DNA of 64,000 bases from Methanoregula sp. UBA64 (GTDB lineage Archaea; Halobacteriota; Methanomicrobia; Methanomicrobiales; Methanospirillaceae): NCBI RefSeq assembly GCF_002502735.1, contig NZ_DAQC01000001.1, positions 117,229 through 181,228 of the forward strand, in the 5' to 3' direction. The notes under the pieces were generated by a model that did not search any database, had not been told where the DNA came from, and worked only from the letters and a program-made list of their open reading frames with translations. A program made the position numbers and the translations under genes. Numbering within the stretch: the stretch's first letter is position 1; every line of letters starts with the position of its first letter. This document shows positions 33,653 through 41,136 of the stretch, in pieces.

Positions 33653-34849
33653 TTAGAGGATCTTCCCGTTCTCTGCGTTCACGTACTCAACCGAGGCAAG
33701 CACCTGATCGAGCAGGCCGGCGATGTCCAGCTTTTCCTCGGCCTCGCGCACGGCCTCTGCGGTCGCCGCGGTTGCCGGCATCTTCGGCACAGCCCGGCAG
33801 GCAAGGTCGCCCTGTTTCCCAAGGAACGTTCCGATTTTTCTCGCGAGGTCCACGGTCTCGGCCTTGTCGTACGTGATGAGCGGCCGGAGCACCGGGACGG
33901 GCGTGACATCGGAGATCACCGCGAGGTTAGCGAGCGTCTGGGACGCGACCTGCCCGAGGTTCTCGCCCGTGAGGATCGCGGCTGCGCCATCGTTTAACGC
34001 GAGCCGGGCGGCAAGCCGGATCATGAAGCGCTTGCAAAGGACACAGCGGAGCCGGGGCGGGATCTTCTCCTGCTGCATGGCGTCATAGAATGCCTCGGCG
34101 TTTACAATCGTCATGGACACGGGCTCCTGCGGGCACCAGAGCGAGAGCCGGCAGAGGTTTTCTGTTGCCGTTGCCTTTACATCGGCACCCGCCCAGCGGC
34201 CGCCGTCAACATGGACAAACGAAACTTCGCAGCCGCGTTTCATGGCAAGCCATGCGGCAACCGGCGAATCGATCCCTGAAGAGAGGAGCGCGAGCGCTTT
34301 TCCCTGGGACCCCCAGGGGAGCCCGCCCTGGCCCGGGAACCGTTCGTCGTACACTATCCCGCCGCACTCGCGCATCTCGACAAAGATCTCGTACTCCGGG
34401 TTCGTGAGGTCGACGGTCAGGCCGGGGACCGCATCGTAGATGGCCGAGCCCACGTACTCGCCGAGCTCCTGGCTGTTCATGCCGGTCTTGTACTGCCGTT
34501 TTGCCCGGACCGCAAACGTGCAGGGCGGTTGGAGATGCTTTTTTGCCAAGGCAAGAGCCGCATCCCGGACCGCGTCCGGTTCGGCTGCAACAAGCGTGCA
34601 GATGCTCGTGTCCACAACGCCAAAAACCCGTGAGACGATCCGTGCGGCCTCGTCCGGCCGGTCGGTAAAGAGGAAGATCCGGCCCCGGGGGCTCTCGGAT
34701 CGCGAGTCGATGCCGGCAGATTTGAGCGCCTGCCGGATATTCCTGAGCAGCAGGCCGATGAAATGGTATTTTACCGGATCGCTCTTTAAGAAGAGCTCGC
34801 CGTACCGGACCATCACGATGGTCTTTGTCCCGCTGGTTTCTGCTGCCAT
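33653..34849 (-). CDS. thiI: tRNA 4-thiouridine synthase ThiI (no rhodanese domain)
   Basis: A 398-residue protein: N-terminal ferredoxin-like and THUMP domains (about residues 10-175, including FAVRAKRQYKTGMNSQELGE), then a PP-loop ATPase with LLSSGIDSPVAAW, and a cysteine in CVLCKRFMIRLAARLA. ThiI adenylates U8 of tRNA and adds sulfur; here it ends before any rhodanese domain, as usual in archaea. The convergent PPK2 gene ends 14 bases away, and the T-rich stretch between can terminate both. A start at MVRYGELFLKSDP (residue 13) is also possible. Confidence 0.92.
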   Translation of the reverse strand: MAAETSGTKTIVMVRYGELFLKSDPVKYHFIGLLLRNIRQALKSAGIDSRSESPRGRIFLFTDRPDEAARIVSRVFGVVDTSICTLVAAEPDAVRDAALALAKKHLQPPCTFAVRAKRQYKTGMNSQELGEYVGSAIYDAVPGLTVDLTNPEYEIFVEMRECGGIVYDERFPGQGGLPWGSQGKALALLSSGIDSPVAAWLAMKRGCEVSFVHVDGGRWAGADVKATATENLCRLSLWCPQEPVSMTIVNAEAFYDAMQQEKIPPRLRCVLCKRFMIRLAARLALNDGAAAILTGENLGQVASQTLANLAVISDVTPVPVLRPLITYDKAETVDLARKIGTFLGKQGDLACRAVPKMPATAATAEAVREAEEKLDIAGLLDQVLASVEYVNAENGKIL

Positions 34850-34924
34850 GGATGTACCCGGATACTTTCTCGGTCAAGGGTGATAACCGTTGGCGGTGGC
34901 GGCTCGGATAGTTATGGCGCTCTT

Positions 34925-35353
34925 TTAAGCGCTCCGCACAAACGAATCGATCACGACTTTTGCCGGTTTTTCATCGCTGACATAGACGAACTCGAGCTCG
35001 TTGCCGGAGACAATCGTGCCAAAATCGTACCCGGTGTCGGACTGCACGACCGTAACATGCTTCCCGTCGCGGCCGATGACGCCCGCGATATGCCGGACCG
35101 AGACGCTGCCGTTTGTCTCCACCACAGAGATCGCGCCGTCAAAGATCCGGCCCTGCTGGGTGGTGATGTTCAGGGAGATGGTATTGTTGGCGGCGATGTA
35201 CCCGATGCCTTCGATATATCCCGCAAGCGAACCGTTCCAGGTGCCGGTAAGGTTGGGGACCGCGGTTGCGGCAGGCGGTGCCGTGTCCGGCGCGGTGCAG
35301 CCTGCACATGCTGCGGATACGAGGACCAAAAGAAAAACGGGCAGCAGTTTCAT
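34925..35353 (-). CDS. Small lipoprotein of unknown function
   Basis: A 142-residue protein with a lipobox (SAACAGCTAPD), so anchored outside the membrane. The mature part is one beta-rich domain (LTGTWNGSLAGYIEGIGYIA, QGRIFDGAISVVETNGSVSV) resembling a small lipocalin-like or avidin-like barrel. No enzyme motif visible. It lies between ThiI (same strand) and a divergent conserved gene. Confidence 0.65.
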   Translation of the reverse strand: MKLLPVFLLVLVSAACAGCTAPDTAPPAATAVPNLTGTWNGSLAGYIEGIGYIAANNTISLNITTQQGRIFDGAISVVETNGSVSVRHIAGVIGRDGKHVTVVQSDTGYDFGTIVSGNELEFVYVSDEKPAKVVIDSFVRSA

Positions 35354-35499
35354 GTACCTCTTTTTTGTCGCTGGTACGGTATAAGGATGTACCAGGCTGC
35401 TTTTTGGTACCGGTCCGGATCCAAAATAACGGCCAGCCCTCCTTTGTTCTCCCCGTAATAACGAAATCCTTTAATCAGGAGAGAGAATAGTGTAATGAA

Positions 35500-36132
35500 A
35501 TGGCGAAAAAGGCGAGCAAAAAAGTTGAAGAAGAGCCGATGAAACTCTTCTACATCTTCTATAACCAGGAACGCTGGGACAACTGGTTAAAGTCTCTGAG
35601 CGAGGCAAGTTTCGAGGCCGACCCGAAAAGCGACGAGATGCCCGAAGGATTCCGGGTGCTGGACAGTTTCTCGGTGGACATCACGCTTGCGGTGCTCAAG
35701 ATCGTAAAACTCTATCAGAACAAGAGGTTCTCAAAAGAAGAGTCTCTTGACAAGCTCGCGCAGGTCGAGGCGATTGTCATGGCCGCCGCACCTGCGGGCG
35801 ATCTCGAAGAGATCGTCGAGATTTTGCAGCTCCCCAAACTCGCCCTCTTTGCGTCCTGCCGGCGCTACCTTGACGGGGAATTCGACAAGGACATCAAGAC
35901 GCAGGTGAAAAAGGGCCGCGAGGTCATCGAGAAGGACATGGAGCAGGCGCTCGATATTGCCTCGAACATCGGCGCTGCAGTGATCGACGGCGCTGCCTGC
36001 TGCGGGAAGTACGTGAAAGACGATCTCGAAAACCCGACCCTCTTTGACGAGTGGCTCATCGAATGCGAGCGGATGCACGAGGCAATGGATTCGCTTGAGA
36101 AGTTTGACGAGTCTACCGGAGAAGACGAGTGA
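35500..36132 (+). CDS. Conserved archaeal protein, DUF2150-like
   Basis: A 210-residue, mostly helical, acidic, cytoplasmic protein with a Lys-rich start (MAKKASKKVEEEPMK). Phrases such as KLFYIFYNQERWDNWLKSL and ALFASCRRYLDGEFDKDIKT fit what I recall of the methanogen family DUF2150; I cannot verify it. No catalytic motif is evident. Two adjacent cysteines (AACCGKY) lie near residue 167. Its stop overlaps the start of the next gene by 4 bases, so the two are coupled. Confidence 0.65.
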   Translation: MAKKASKKVEEEPMKLFYIFYNQERWDNWLKSLSEASFEADPKSDEMPEGFRVLDSFSVDITLAVLKIVKLYQNKRFSKEESLDKLAQVEAIVMAAAPAGDLEEIVEILQLPKLALFASCRRYLDGEFDKDIKTQVKKGREVIEKDMEQALDIASNIGAAVIDGAACCGKYVKDDLENPTLFDEWLIECERMHEAMDSLEKFDESTGEDE

Positions 36133-36581
36133 TCGCAGACCGGGCCCGGTTCCGCCACGCTAAAAAGATCGAACGGCTTTGTGGCTACCGGGTCCCCGAG
36201 TTCGCCTTTTCCCCGGTGATGCTCGAGACCATCACCTCCCGATTCAATTATGATGCGCTCGATTTTGCCATCCGCGACCAGCTCCTCCGGTTCTTCGACG
36301 ATTTCCTGCGCTGCAAGTGCAAGAACTCTCCGTTATGCGGCTGCCCCGAGAAGAAGTTTGCCAAAAAAGTGATCGAGCTGCGCGAGAACGGGCTCGACCA
36401 CCGCCAGATTGCAGCCTATCTTTCGGACGAGTACGGGATCGAAGTGTTTCCCGCGGACATCCTCTCGTTCCTGGAAGAGTCCGTGCATGTGCTCGAAGCA
36501 ATCGCGGATGTTTCCCGGCTCCAGGGCGAGGGCGGACTGGAGAAAAAGACCGTGGAGCATATCCGGCTGATTGAGCGGTAA
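36129..36581 (+). CDS. Conserved methanogen protein with cysteine cluster (DUF5814-like)
   Basis: A 150-residue protein. A cysteine group in FLRCKCKNSPLCGCPEKKFA (about residues 59-74: C-x-C-x5-C-x-C) looks like a metal-binding knuckle, followed by a helical domain (LRENGLDHRQIAAYLSDEYG) that resembles a small HTH or wHTH. It overlaps the DUF2150-like gene by ATGA. The DUF name is from memory. It might bind nucleic acid; function unknown. Confidence 0.65.
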   Translation: MIADRARFRHAKKIERLCGYRVPEFAFSPVMLETITSRFNYDALDFAIRDQLLRFFDDFLRCKCKNSPLCGCPEKKFAKKVIELRENGLDHRQIAAYLSDEYGIEVFPADILSFLEESVHVLEAIADVSRLQGEGGLEKKTVEHIRLIER

Positions 36582-36707
36582 AGGGGCCGTAACTTTTCTT
36601 CGGGATTTTAATTTTTACTAAATTTTTCGTTGTAAATCGAATTCGTTTTGGAGTTTTCCCCTCGCATATCCTCGTTTATGTAACAAGAGCGAGCACTCGC
36701 CCCCCGA

Positions 36708-36756
36708 CCCCCTCGCGCTCGACGGGTGGCACAGCTACACCCGTCTCGCTAGGGGG
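36708..36756. repeat. Long imperfect hairpin in intergenic DNA
   Basis: Arms CCCCCT (36708-36713) and GACGGGTG (36721-36728) pair with CACCCGTC (36738-36745) and AGGGGG (36751-36756), leaving a 9-base loop and small bulges. It sits in the 290-base gap between the DUF5814-like gene and the RelBE-like pair and could be a terminator-like or repeat-derived structure; it has no U-tract after it. Confidence 0.5.
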
Positions 36757-36872
36757 CGTTCGTAGGAGAAGTCTGGGGACTGAATTATCTGGCAGGCGCG
36801 ATCCGGTCCCGCACCCTCCATGGGAAATCGGTTATATCATGACCGGGAAACAACAGGGTACAGGGAATTCCC

Positions 36873-37046
36873 ATGAGCTCTGCCGGGCAATACGTCACTG
36901 ATGAGAACGGAAACAAGGTTGCCATCATCCTCCCGCTCACCGAATACGAGCACATGAAAGAGGATCTTCACGATCTTGCCATGGTGGCTGAACGGCGGGA
37001 TGAAGGAACCATCAGCCTTGCCGAATTAAAAAAACGTGTGATGTGA
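36873..37046 (+). CDS. Antitoxin of a RelBE-like pair
   Basis: A 57-residue protein that begins MSSAGQYVTDENGNKVAIIL and continues PLTEYEHMKEDLHDLAM, the short Phd/RelB-type pattern in which a strand and helix dimerise and a helical tail (TISLAELKKRVM) binds the toxin. The stop is 10 bases before the toxin gene. A TATA-like GTTATATC at about 36832 gives a transcript start near 36862. Antitoxins of this kind bind their own promoter; no clear palindrome was found here. Confidence 0.75.
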   Translation: MSSAGQYVTDENGNKVAIILPLTEYEHMKEDLHDLAMVAERRDEGTISLAELKKRVM

Positions 37047-37056
37047 GCGGGGATTA

Positions 37057-37323
37057 ATGAGTCCATACACGCTCTCTTTTAAAAACAGCGTGGAGAAAGA
37101 CTGCCGGAAAATTCCAAAAGACCTGCTGCCGAATATTTTTGAGCACGTGGAAAATCTTTCAATAAACCCGCTACCGCACGATGCGATCAAACTGGCCGGT
37201 GCGGATTCGCTGTACCGGATCCGGGTCGGGGAATACCGGGTTATCTACCGGGTGTTGCACGAGTCCCGTGAAGTAATCGTGCAATATATCCGACACAGGA
37301 GCGTGGCATACCGGGGAGTATAA
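37057..37323 (+). CDS. RelE/ParE-superfamily toxin
   Basis: An 88-residue basic protein with the RelE fold pattern: LSFKNSVEKDCRKIPKDLLP at the N-terminus, LAGADSLYRIRVGEYRVIYR in the core and a C-terminal strand VIVQYIRHRSVAYR carrying likely catalytic Arg/His/Tyr residues. RelE toxins cleave mRNA in the ribosome; ParE relatives poison gyrase. GCGGGGA precedes the ATG. Paired with the antitoxin gene just upstream. Confidence 0.87.
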   Translation: MSPYTLSFKNSVEKDCRKIPKDLLPNIFEHVENLSINPLPHDAIKLAGADSLYRIRVGEYRVIYRVLHESREVIVQYIRHRSVAYRGV

Positions 37324-37773
37324 CCCCCCGGTATATAGTGCATTTTCCTCTGTGTTTTCTTCCACATCTTACCTGTCACGGGTAACGAACCTGTCACGGA
37401 TCAGGTGACCTGTATGAGGGAGCCCCAAAACCGGTCACGAAAGACAGGCCTTCTTTTCATTTTGCTGTGCCATAGTATGATCCGGACAGAGATCCGCCTC
37501 CCAAAAGCGTACATTAGCGTTTCAGGAAAGCCCGATTTACCCGGAAATCCGGCAATCCGGGGACAATGCCGCTAAATCCGGAAATTTTGTGTAAAACTGC
37601 ACCGGTTTTGTGCACTTTTTTACACCCGGGCCGATCAGCCGGGTAAAAAAAGCCCCCCTCACCTCCGACGGAGACGCCCTCTTGCAACAGCCCGGGAGAT
37701 CCTATAGTATTTTGTACGTCCCGGACCCTTTCCCGAACTCCACAGACTTACGTCAGAAAAAGCAGGATCTTCT
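37324..37773. other. Intergenic DNA with short direct repeats, no gene seen
   Basis: Near its start ACCTGTCACGG occurs twice, 18 bp apart (37371-37381, 37389-37399), followed by the palindromic CAGGTGACCTG (37402-37412). The spacing could be a regulator site, but the only upstream gene is the toxin, which points away. The rest is GC-rich with TTTACACCCGGGCCGATCAG then GGGTAAA, a weak hairpin near 37620. I see no supported ORF. Confidence 0.4.
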
Positions 37774-38303
37774 CGGGTGCCCTTTAAAAGCTCCCTATCT
37801 TCGTTCTGTACGATCTGCGTCCGCTGGCACATTTTAAAAAAATACGGCCAAAATAACGCTGCTATCTGTTACCTCTCTCTTTACGAGGTAAAAATGCGGT
37901 CCGGACCCCGAATTATTACCCTTTTTTCGCGAATTATTACCTCCCGTCCGAAAAAAACAGGTAATCCGGGTTCATTTCGCGCCCGGAAAAGGGCAGGTCC
38001 GATTGCAGGATCTCCACTCACTTTACCGATCTAGCCCCGGGAGATACGATCCCCTAAGTAAAACCAAGCCCAAATCGGCCCCGGATTCCCGTTTCCTGAT
38101 CCTCCACCTTCCCGGAAACCCCCGCAACTCGCCCCGATGCGGTTCGCGTGGAAAACCGTCTTAAATTGAGCCCCGTTTGCCGAAATACGCCCGCTTTCGA
38201 TGCCCGATAACGGGTCACCATGGGCCTGCAACAGGGATGATTTTTGCCACATACAATTGCCCGTGCGACCCTGGGATCGGCCAAAAGAACGCGGCTATAT
38301 GCG
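37774..38303 (+). repeat. 530-bp dispersed element, copy 2
   Basis: Second copy of the element at 11089-11617, in the same orientation and of the same length. Best-conserved blocks here are TATCTTCGTTCTGTACGATC at the start and TCGGCCAAAAGAACGCGGCT near the end. Large parts in between have diverged by substitution with few indels, suggesting an old insertion. No gene is supported inside. Confidence 0.8.
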
Positions 38304-38419
38304 CCGGACGGATTTGGGGATTTCTCAGACGTGAAATTTGAGACAGGTGGTAAAAAAGGGGTGAAACCGGCTGGTGGTCTTTTCATATCGCCCCCGGTAC
38401 CGGAAAAAAGAAAAATCCG

Positions 38420-38604
38420 GCTCTGTAGAAATCCTTAATCGGACTCCTCTATTTTTATTGTGAGGATTCCACGGGCGCTCGCTGCCTCATCGGGGCTCGC
38501 CCCGTGGCACGGCCGTGCACAAAAACAGCATGAAAATTTTTATTTTGTGAGGGTGTCACCTTCTCAAATGTTGTTTGGTAGAGCGGAAATGATTTCTCCA
38601 GAGC
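38420..38604 (-). mobile_element. MITE-like element, copy C (185 bp)
   Basis: The ends GCTCTGTAGAAATC (38420-38433) and GATTTCTCCAGAGC (38591-38604) are inverted repeats with 13 of 14 matches. The interior repeats the blocks of copy A in the opposite orientation: CCACGGGCGCTCGC, CATCGGGGCTCGCCCCGTGG and CAAATGTTGTTTGG. No coding sequence. It lies downstream of the acyl-CoA synthetase stop. Confidence 0.65.
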
Positions 38605-38671
38605 AGAAACCCGGGTAAACCCGGTCGGTGGCTTTTTTAGTCCCCGTAAAAAAAAAGATCCGATCCCGGGC

Positions 38672-40339
38672 TTACTTAAGTTCCCGGTACTTCCGCAGCT
38701 CGCGCTCGCGGAGCTCGGCGCGCCGGATTTTGCCGGAATGGGTCTTGGGGAGTTCGGCAACAAACTCGATTGCCCGCGGGTACTTGTACGGCGCCGTGGT
38801 CCGTTTCACATAGGATTTGATCTCTTTAACCAGCGCATCGGAAGGCGTGTACTCCTTGTTGAGCACCACGTATGCCTTCACGATCAGGCCGCGGAGCCGG
38901 TCCGGTGCCCCGACCACTGCCGCTTCCTGCACGGCCGGGTGCTCGATGAGTGCGCTCTCGACCTCGAACGGCCCGATCCGGTAGCCGGACGATTTGATCA
39001 CGTCATCGTCACGGCCGATGAACCAGAAGAACCCGTCCTCGTCCCGGTACGCCTTGTCGCCTGTATAATACCAGCCGTTCACAAACGACTTTGCGTTCTC
39101 CTCGGGATTGTCCACGTACTCCACGATAAGTCCCGGCGGCGGGGGCGTAACAGAGATCGCGATCCTTCCTTCTTCCCGGATCCCGACCGGCTTCCCGTTC
39201 TCATCGTGGAGCTCCACGTTCCAGCCGGGCGAGGGCTTGCCCATCGAGCCGGGCCGGGATTCAAGGCAGGGGAACGATGCAACGCAGCAGCAGGTCTCGC
39301 TCTGGCCGTAACCTTCGCGGATGGTAAGTCCTGTTCCCTCCTTCCAGACCCGGATCACTTCCGGGTTGAGCGGTTCGCCGGCGCTCGTGCAGTGGCGCAG
39401 CGACGAGAGATCGAAGCGTTTTAGGTCCGCGAGGATCAGCATCCGGTAGATCGTGGGCGGGCAGCAGAACGTGGTGACCTGGTACTTCTCCAGAAGCGGG
39501 AGCAGCTCGGTTGCATTGAACTTCCCGTGGAAATTGTACACAAAGAGGCAGGCCCCTTCGATCCACTGGCCAAAGATCTTCCCCCAGCCGCACTTGGCCC
39601 AGCCGGTATCGGTGACCGTGAAGTGCAGGTCGTTTGATTTGAGATCCTGCCAGAACCGGGCGGTAACGATCTGGCCGAGCGGGTGGGCGTGGTTGTGGAG
39701 CACCATCTTTGGCTCTGCGGCCGTCCCTGACGTGAAATAGATGAGAATCGGGTCGGTACTTTTGGTCCGCTGTTCGTCGGGGATGCTTACCGACTTGTGG
39801 GAGACCGGCGCCGGGTAGAGCAGTTCGTACGGCCAGCTTGCCCAGCCGTCGATTTCGCCGTCAACCACGAACCGGGTGGAGAGCGTGGGGCACTCGTTGC
39901 AGATCTCATCGATCTTTGACGAGTTTTCCAGATTGGTAATAACCATCTTAAACCCGCCCTTGTTGATGCGGTATTTGATGTCCCTCGGGGTGAGCATGCT
40001 CGGGCAGGGGCAGAAGACCGCGCCGAGCTTGATGAGACCCACGACAAAGATCCACCACTCGGGGATCCGGGGCAGCATGATGAGTACCCGATCGCCCTTG
40101 TTGATACTGTATTTTAAGAGTACGTTTGCAGCCTGGTTGGAGAGGTTGGCCATGTCAAGGAAGCTGAACTTCTTCTCCTCTCCCTGCTGGCTGGTCCAGA
40201 TCATCGCGAGCTTGTTGCGGTCCTTTTTTGCCCAGGCATCGACGACATCGTACCCGAAGTTGAAATATTCGGGAACCTCGATCGTAAAATCCGCTTTTGT
40301 CCGTTCGTAATCCTCAATATTGTGCTGCTCTTCACCCAT
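38672..40339 (-). CDS. AMP-forming acyl-CoA synthetase (medium-chain type)
   Basis: A 555-residue ANL-family enzyme: P-loop IYFTSGTAAEPKMVLHNHAH, motif GYGQSETCC, YYTGDKAYRDEDGFFWFIGR, and a C-terminal lysine in THSGKIRRAELR. It activates a carboxylic acid to the acyl-adenylate and then to acyl-CoA. The N-terminal extension (EVPEYFNFGYDVVDAWAKKD) fits the medium-chain/benzoate-type branch rather than acetyl-CoA synthetase. In a methanogen it may assimilate organic acids. It is divergent from the TBP gene, and its 3' side is bounded by a MITE-like element. Confidence 0.9.
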   Translation of the reverse strand: MGEEQHNIEDYERTKADFTIEVPEYFNFGYDVVDAWAKKDRNKLAMIWTSQQGEEKKFSFLDMANLSNQAANVLLKYSINKGDRVLIMLPRIPEWWIFVVGLIKLGAVFCPCPSMLTPRDIKYRINKGGFKMVITNLENSSKIDEICNECPTLSTRFVVDGEIDGWASWPYELLYPAPVSHKSVSIPDEQRTKSTDPILIYFTSGTAAEPKMVLHNHAHPLGQIVTARFWQDLKSNDLHFTVTDTGWAKCGWGKIFGQWIEGACLFVYNFHGKFNATELLPLLEKYQVTTFCCPPTIYRMLILADLKRFDLSSLRHCTSAGEPLNPEVIRVWKEGTGLTIREGYGQSETCCCVASFPCLESRPGSMGKPSPGWNVELHDENGKPVGIREEGRIAISVTPPPPGLIVEYVDNPEENAKSFVNGWYYTGDKAYRDEDGFFWFIGRDDDVIKSSGYRIGPFEVESALIEHPAVQEAAVVGAPDRLRGLIVKAYVVLNKEYTPSDALVKEIKSYVKRTTAPYKYPRAIEFVAELPKTHSGKIRRAELRERELRKYRELK

Positions 40340-40471
40340 AGGATCAGCCGGAGTATTGATCGGTATATCCTTTTAATGTTGTCCGTTTCCCGTGGCGCCC
40401 GTCAGAGATCCGGGAACAAACATAAAGATTCTCCATTAGTATTATGATTCGATACACTGCATAGTATAGAG

Positions 40472-41026
40472 ATGGCTGACAAACGGTACGATTCACTGAA
40501 GATTGAAAATGTCGTAGCCTCGGGAGTGATCGCCGAGTCTATTGATTTAAATATGGTCTCCAGCAAGATCAAGAGCTGCGAGCTCAACACAAAAAGGTTC
40601 CCGGGTGCGGTCTACCGTATCGAGAACCCGAAGATTGCCTCCCTGATCTTTTCCTCAGGGAAGGTAGTGCTGACCGGTATCCGCGACGACAAGGCGTTAA
40701 AGGACGGCCTTGCGATCATCATCAAGTCATTAAAGGAAGCCGGTGTCGAGACGCTGGACAAGCCCCGCGTTGCCGTGACAAACATCGTCTGCTCCTACGA
40801 TATCGGGAAATATATCAATCTCAACAAGGTCGTTGTCACGCTCAACCTGGAAAATATCGAGTACGAGCCCGAGCAGTTCCCGGGCCTTGTATACCGCATC
40901 AAGGACCCGAAGATCGTTGCCCTCCTCTTCTCGTCGGGTAAGATCATCCTCACGGGTGGCAAGAACCTGGACGATATCAAGAAGGGGCTCGATTTCCTCG
41001 AACAGAAACTCGAAAGCATAATGTAA
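40472..41026 (+). CDS. tbp: TATA-box-binding protein (TBP)
   Basis: A 184-residue protein with the two internal repeats of TBP, each about 90 residues: KIENVVASGVIAESIDLNMV with FPGAVYRIENPKIASLIFSS, and VTNIVCSYDIGKYINLNKVV with FPGLVYRIKDPKIVALLFSS. The paired phenylalanines that kink DNA are visible. It recruits RNA polymerase with TFB to the TATA boxes seen throughout this window. It stands alone, divergent from the acyl-CoA synthetase; T-runs at 41060-41077 separate it from the convergent Lhr gene. Confidence 0.97.
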   Translation: MADKRYDSLKIENVVASGVIAESIDLNMVSSKIKSCELNTKRFPGAVYRIENPKIASLIFSSGKVVLTGIRDDKALKDGLAIIIKSLKEAGVETLDKPRVAVTNIVCSYDIGKYINLNKVVVTLNLENIEYEPEQFPGLVYRIKDPKIVALLFSSGKIILTGGKNLDDIKKGLDFLEQKLESIM

Positions 41027-41136
41027 ATTCCGGATGCAGGTATCGTACCAGCATCGCATACTTTTTTGTACATTTTTAAAAAAAGCGGCCGTGAGGACCA
41101 CCGGTTTGCAGGAAAAGTATCCCGGACCGTCCCGCG

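Noticed and set aside
37371..37412. ACCTGTCACGG direct repeats as the start of a CRISPR-like or iteron array
   Set aside because: Only two copies 18 bp apart, with no replication or Cas gene nearby.
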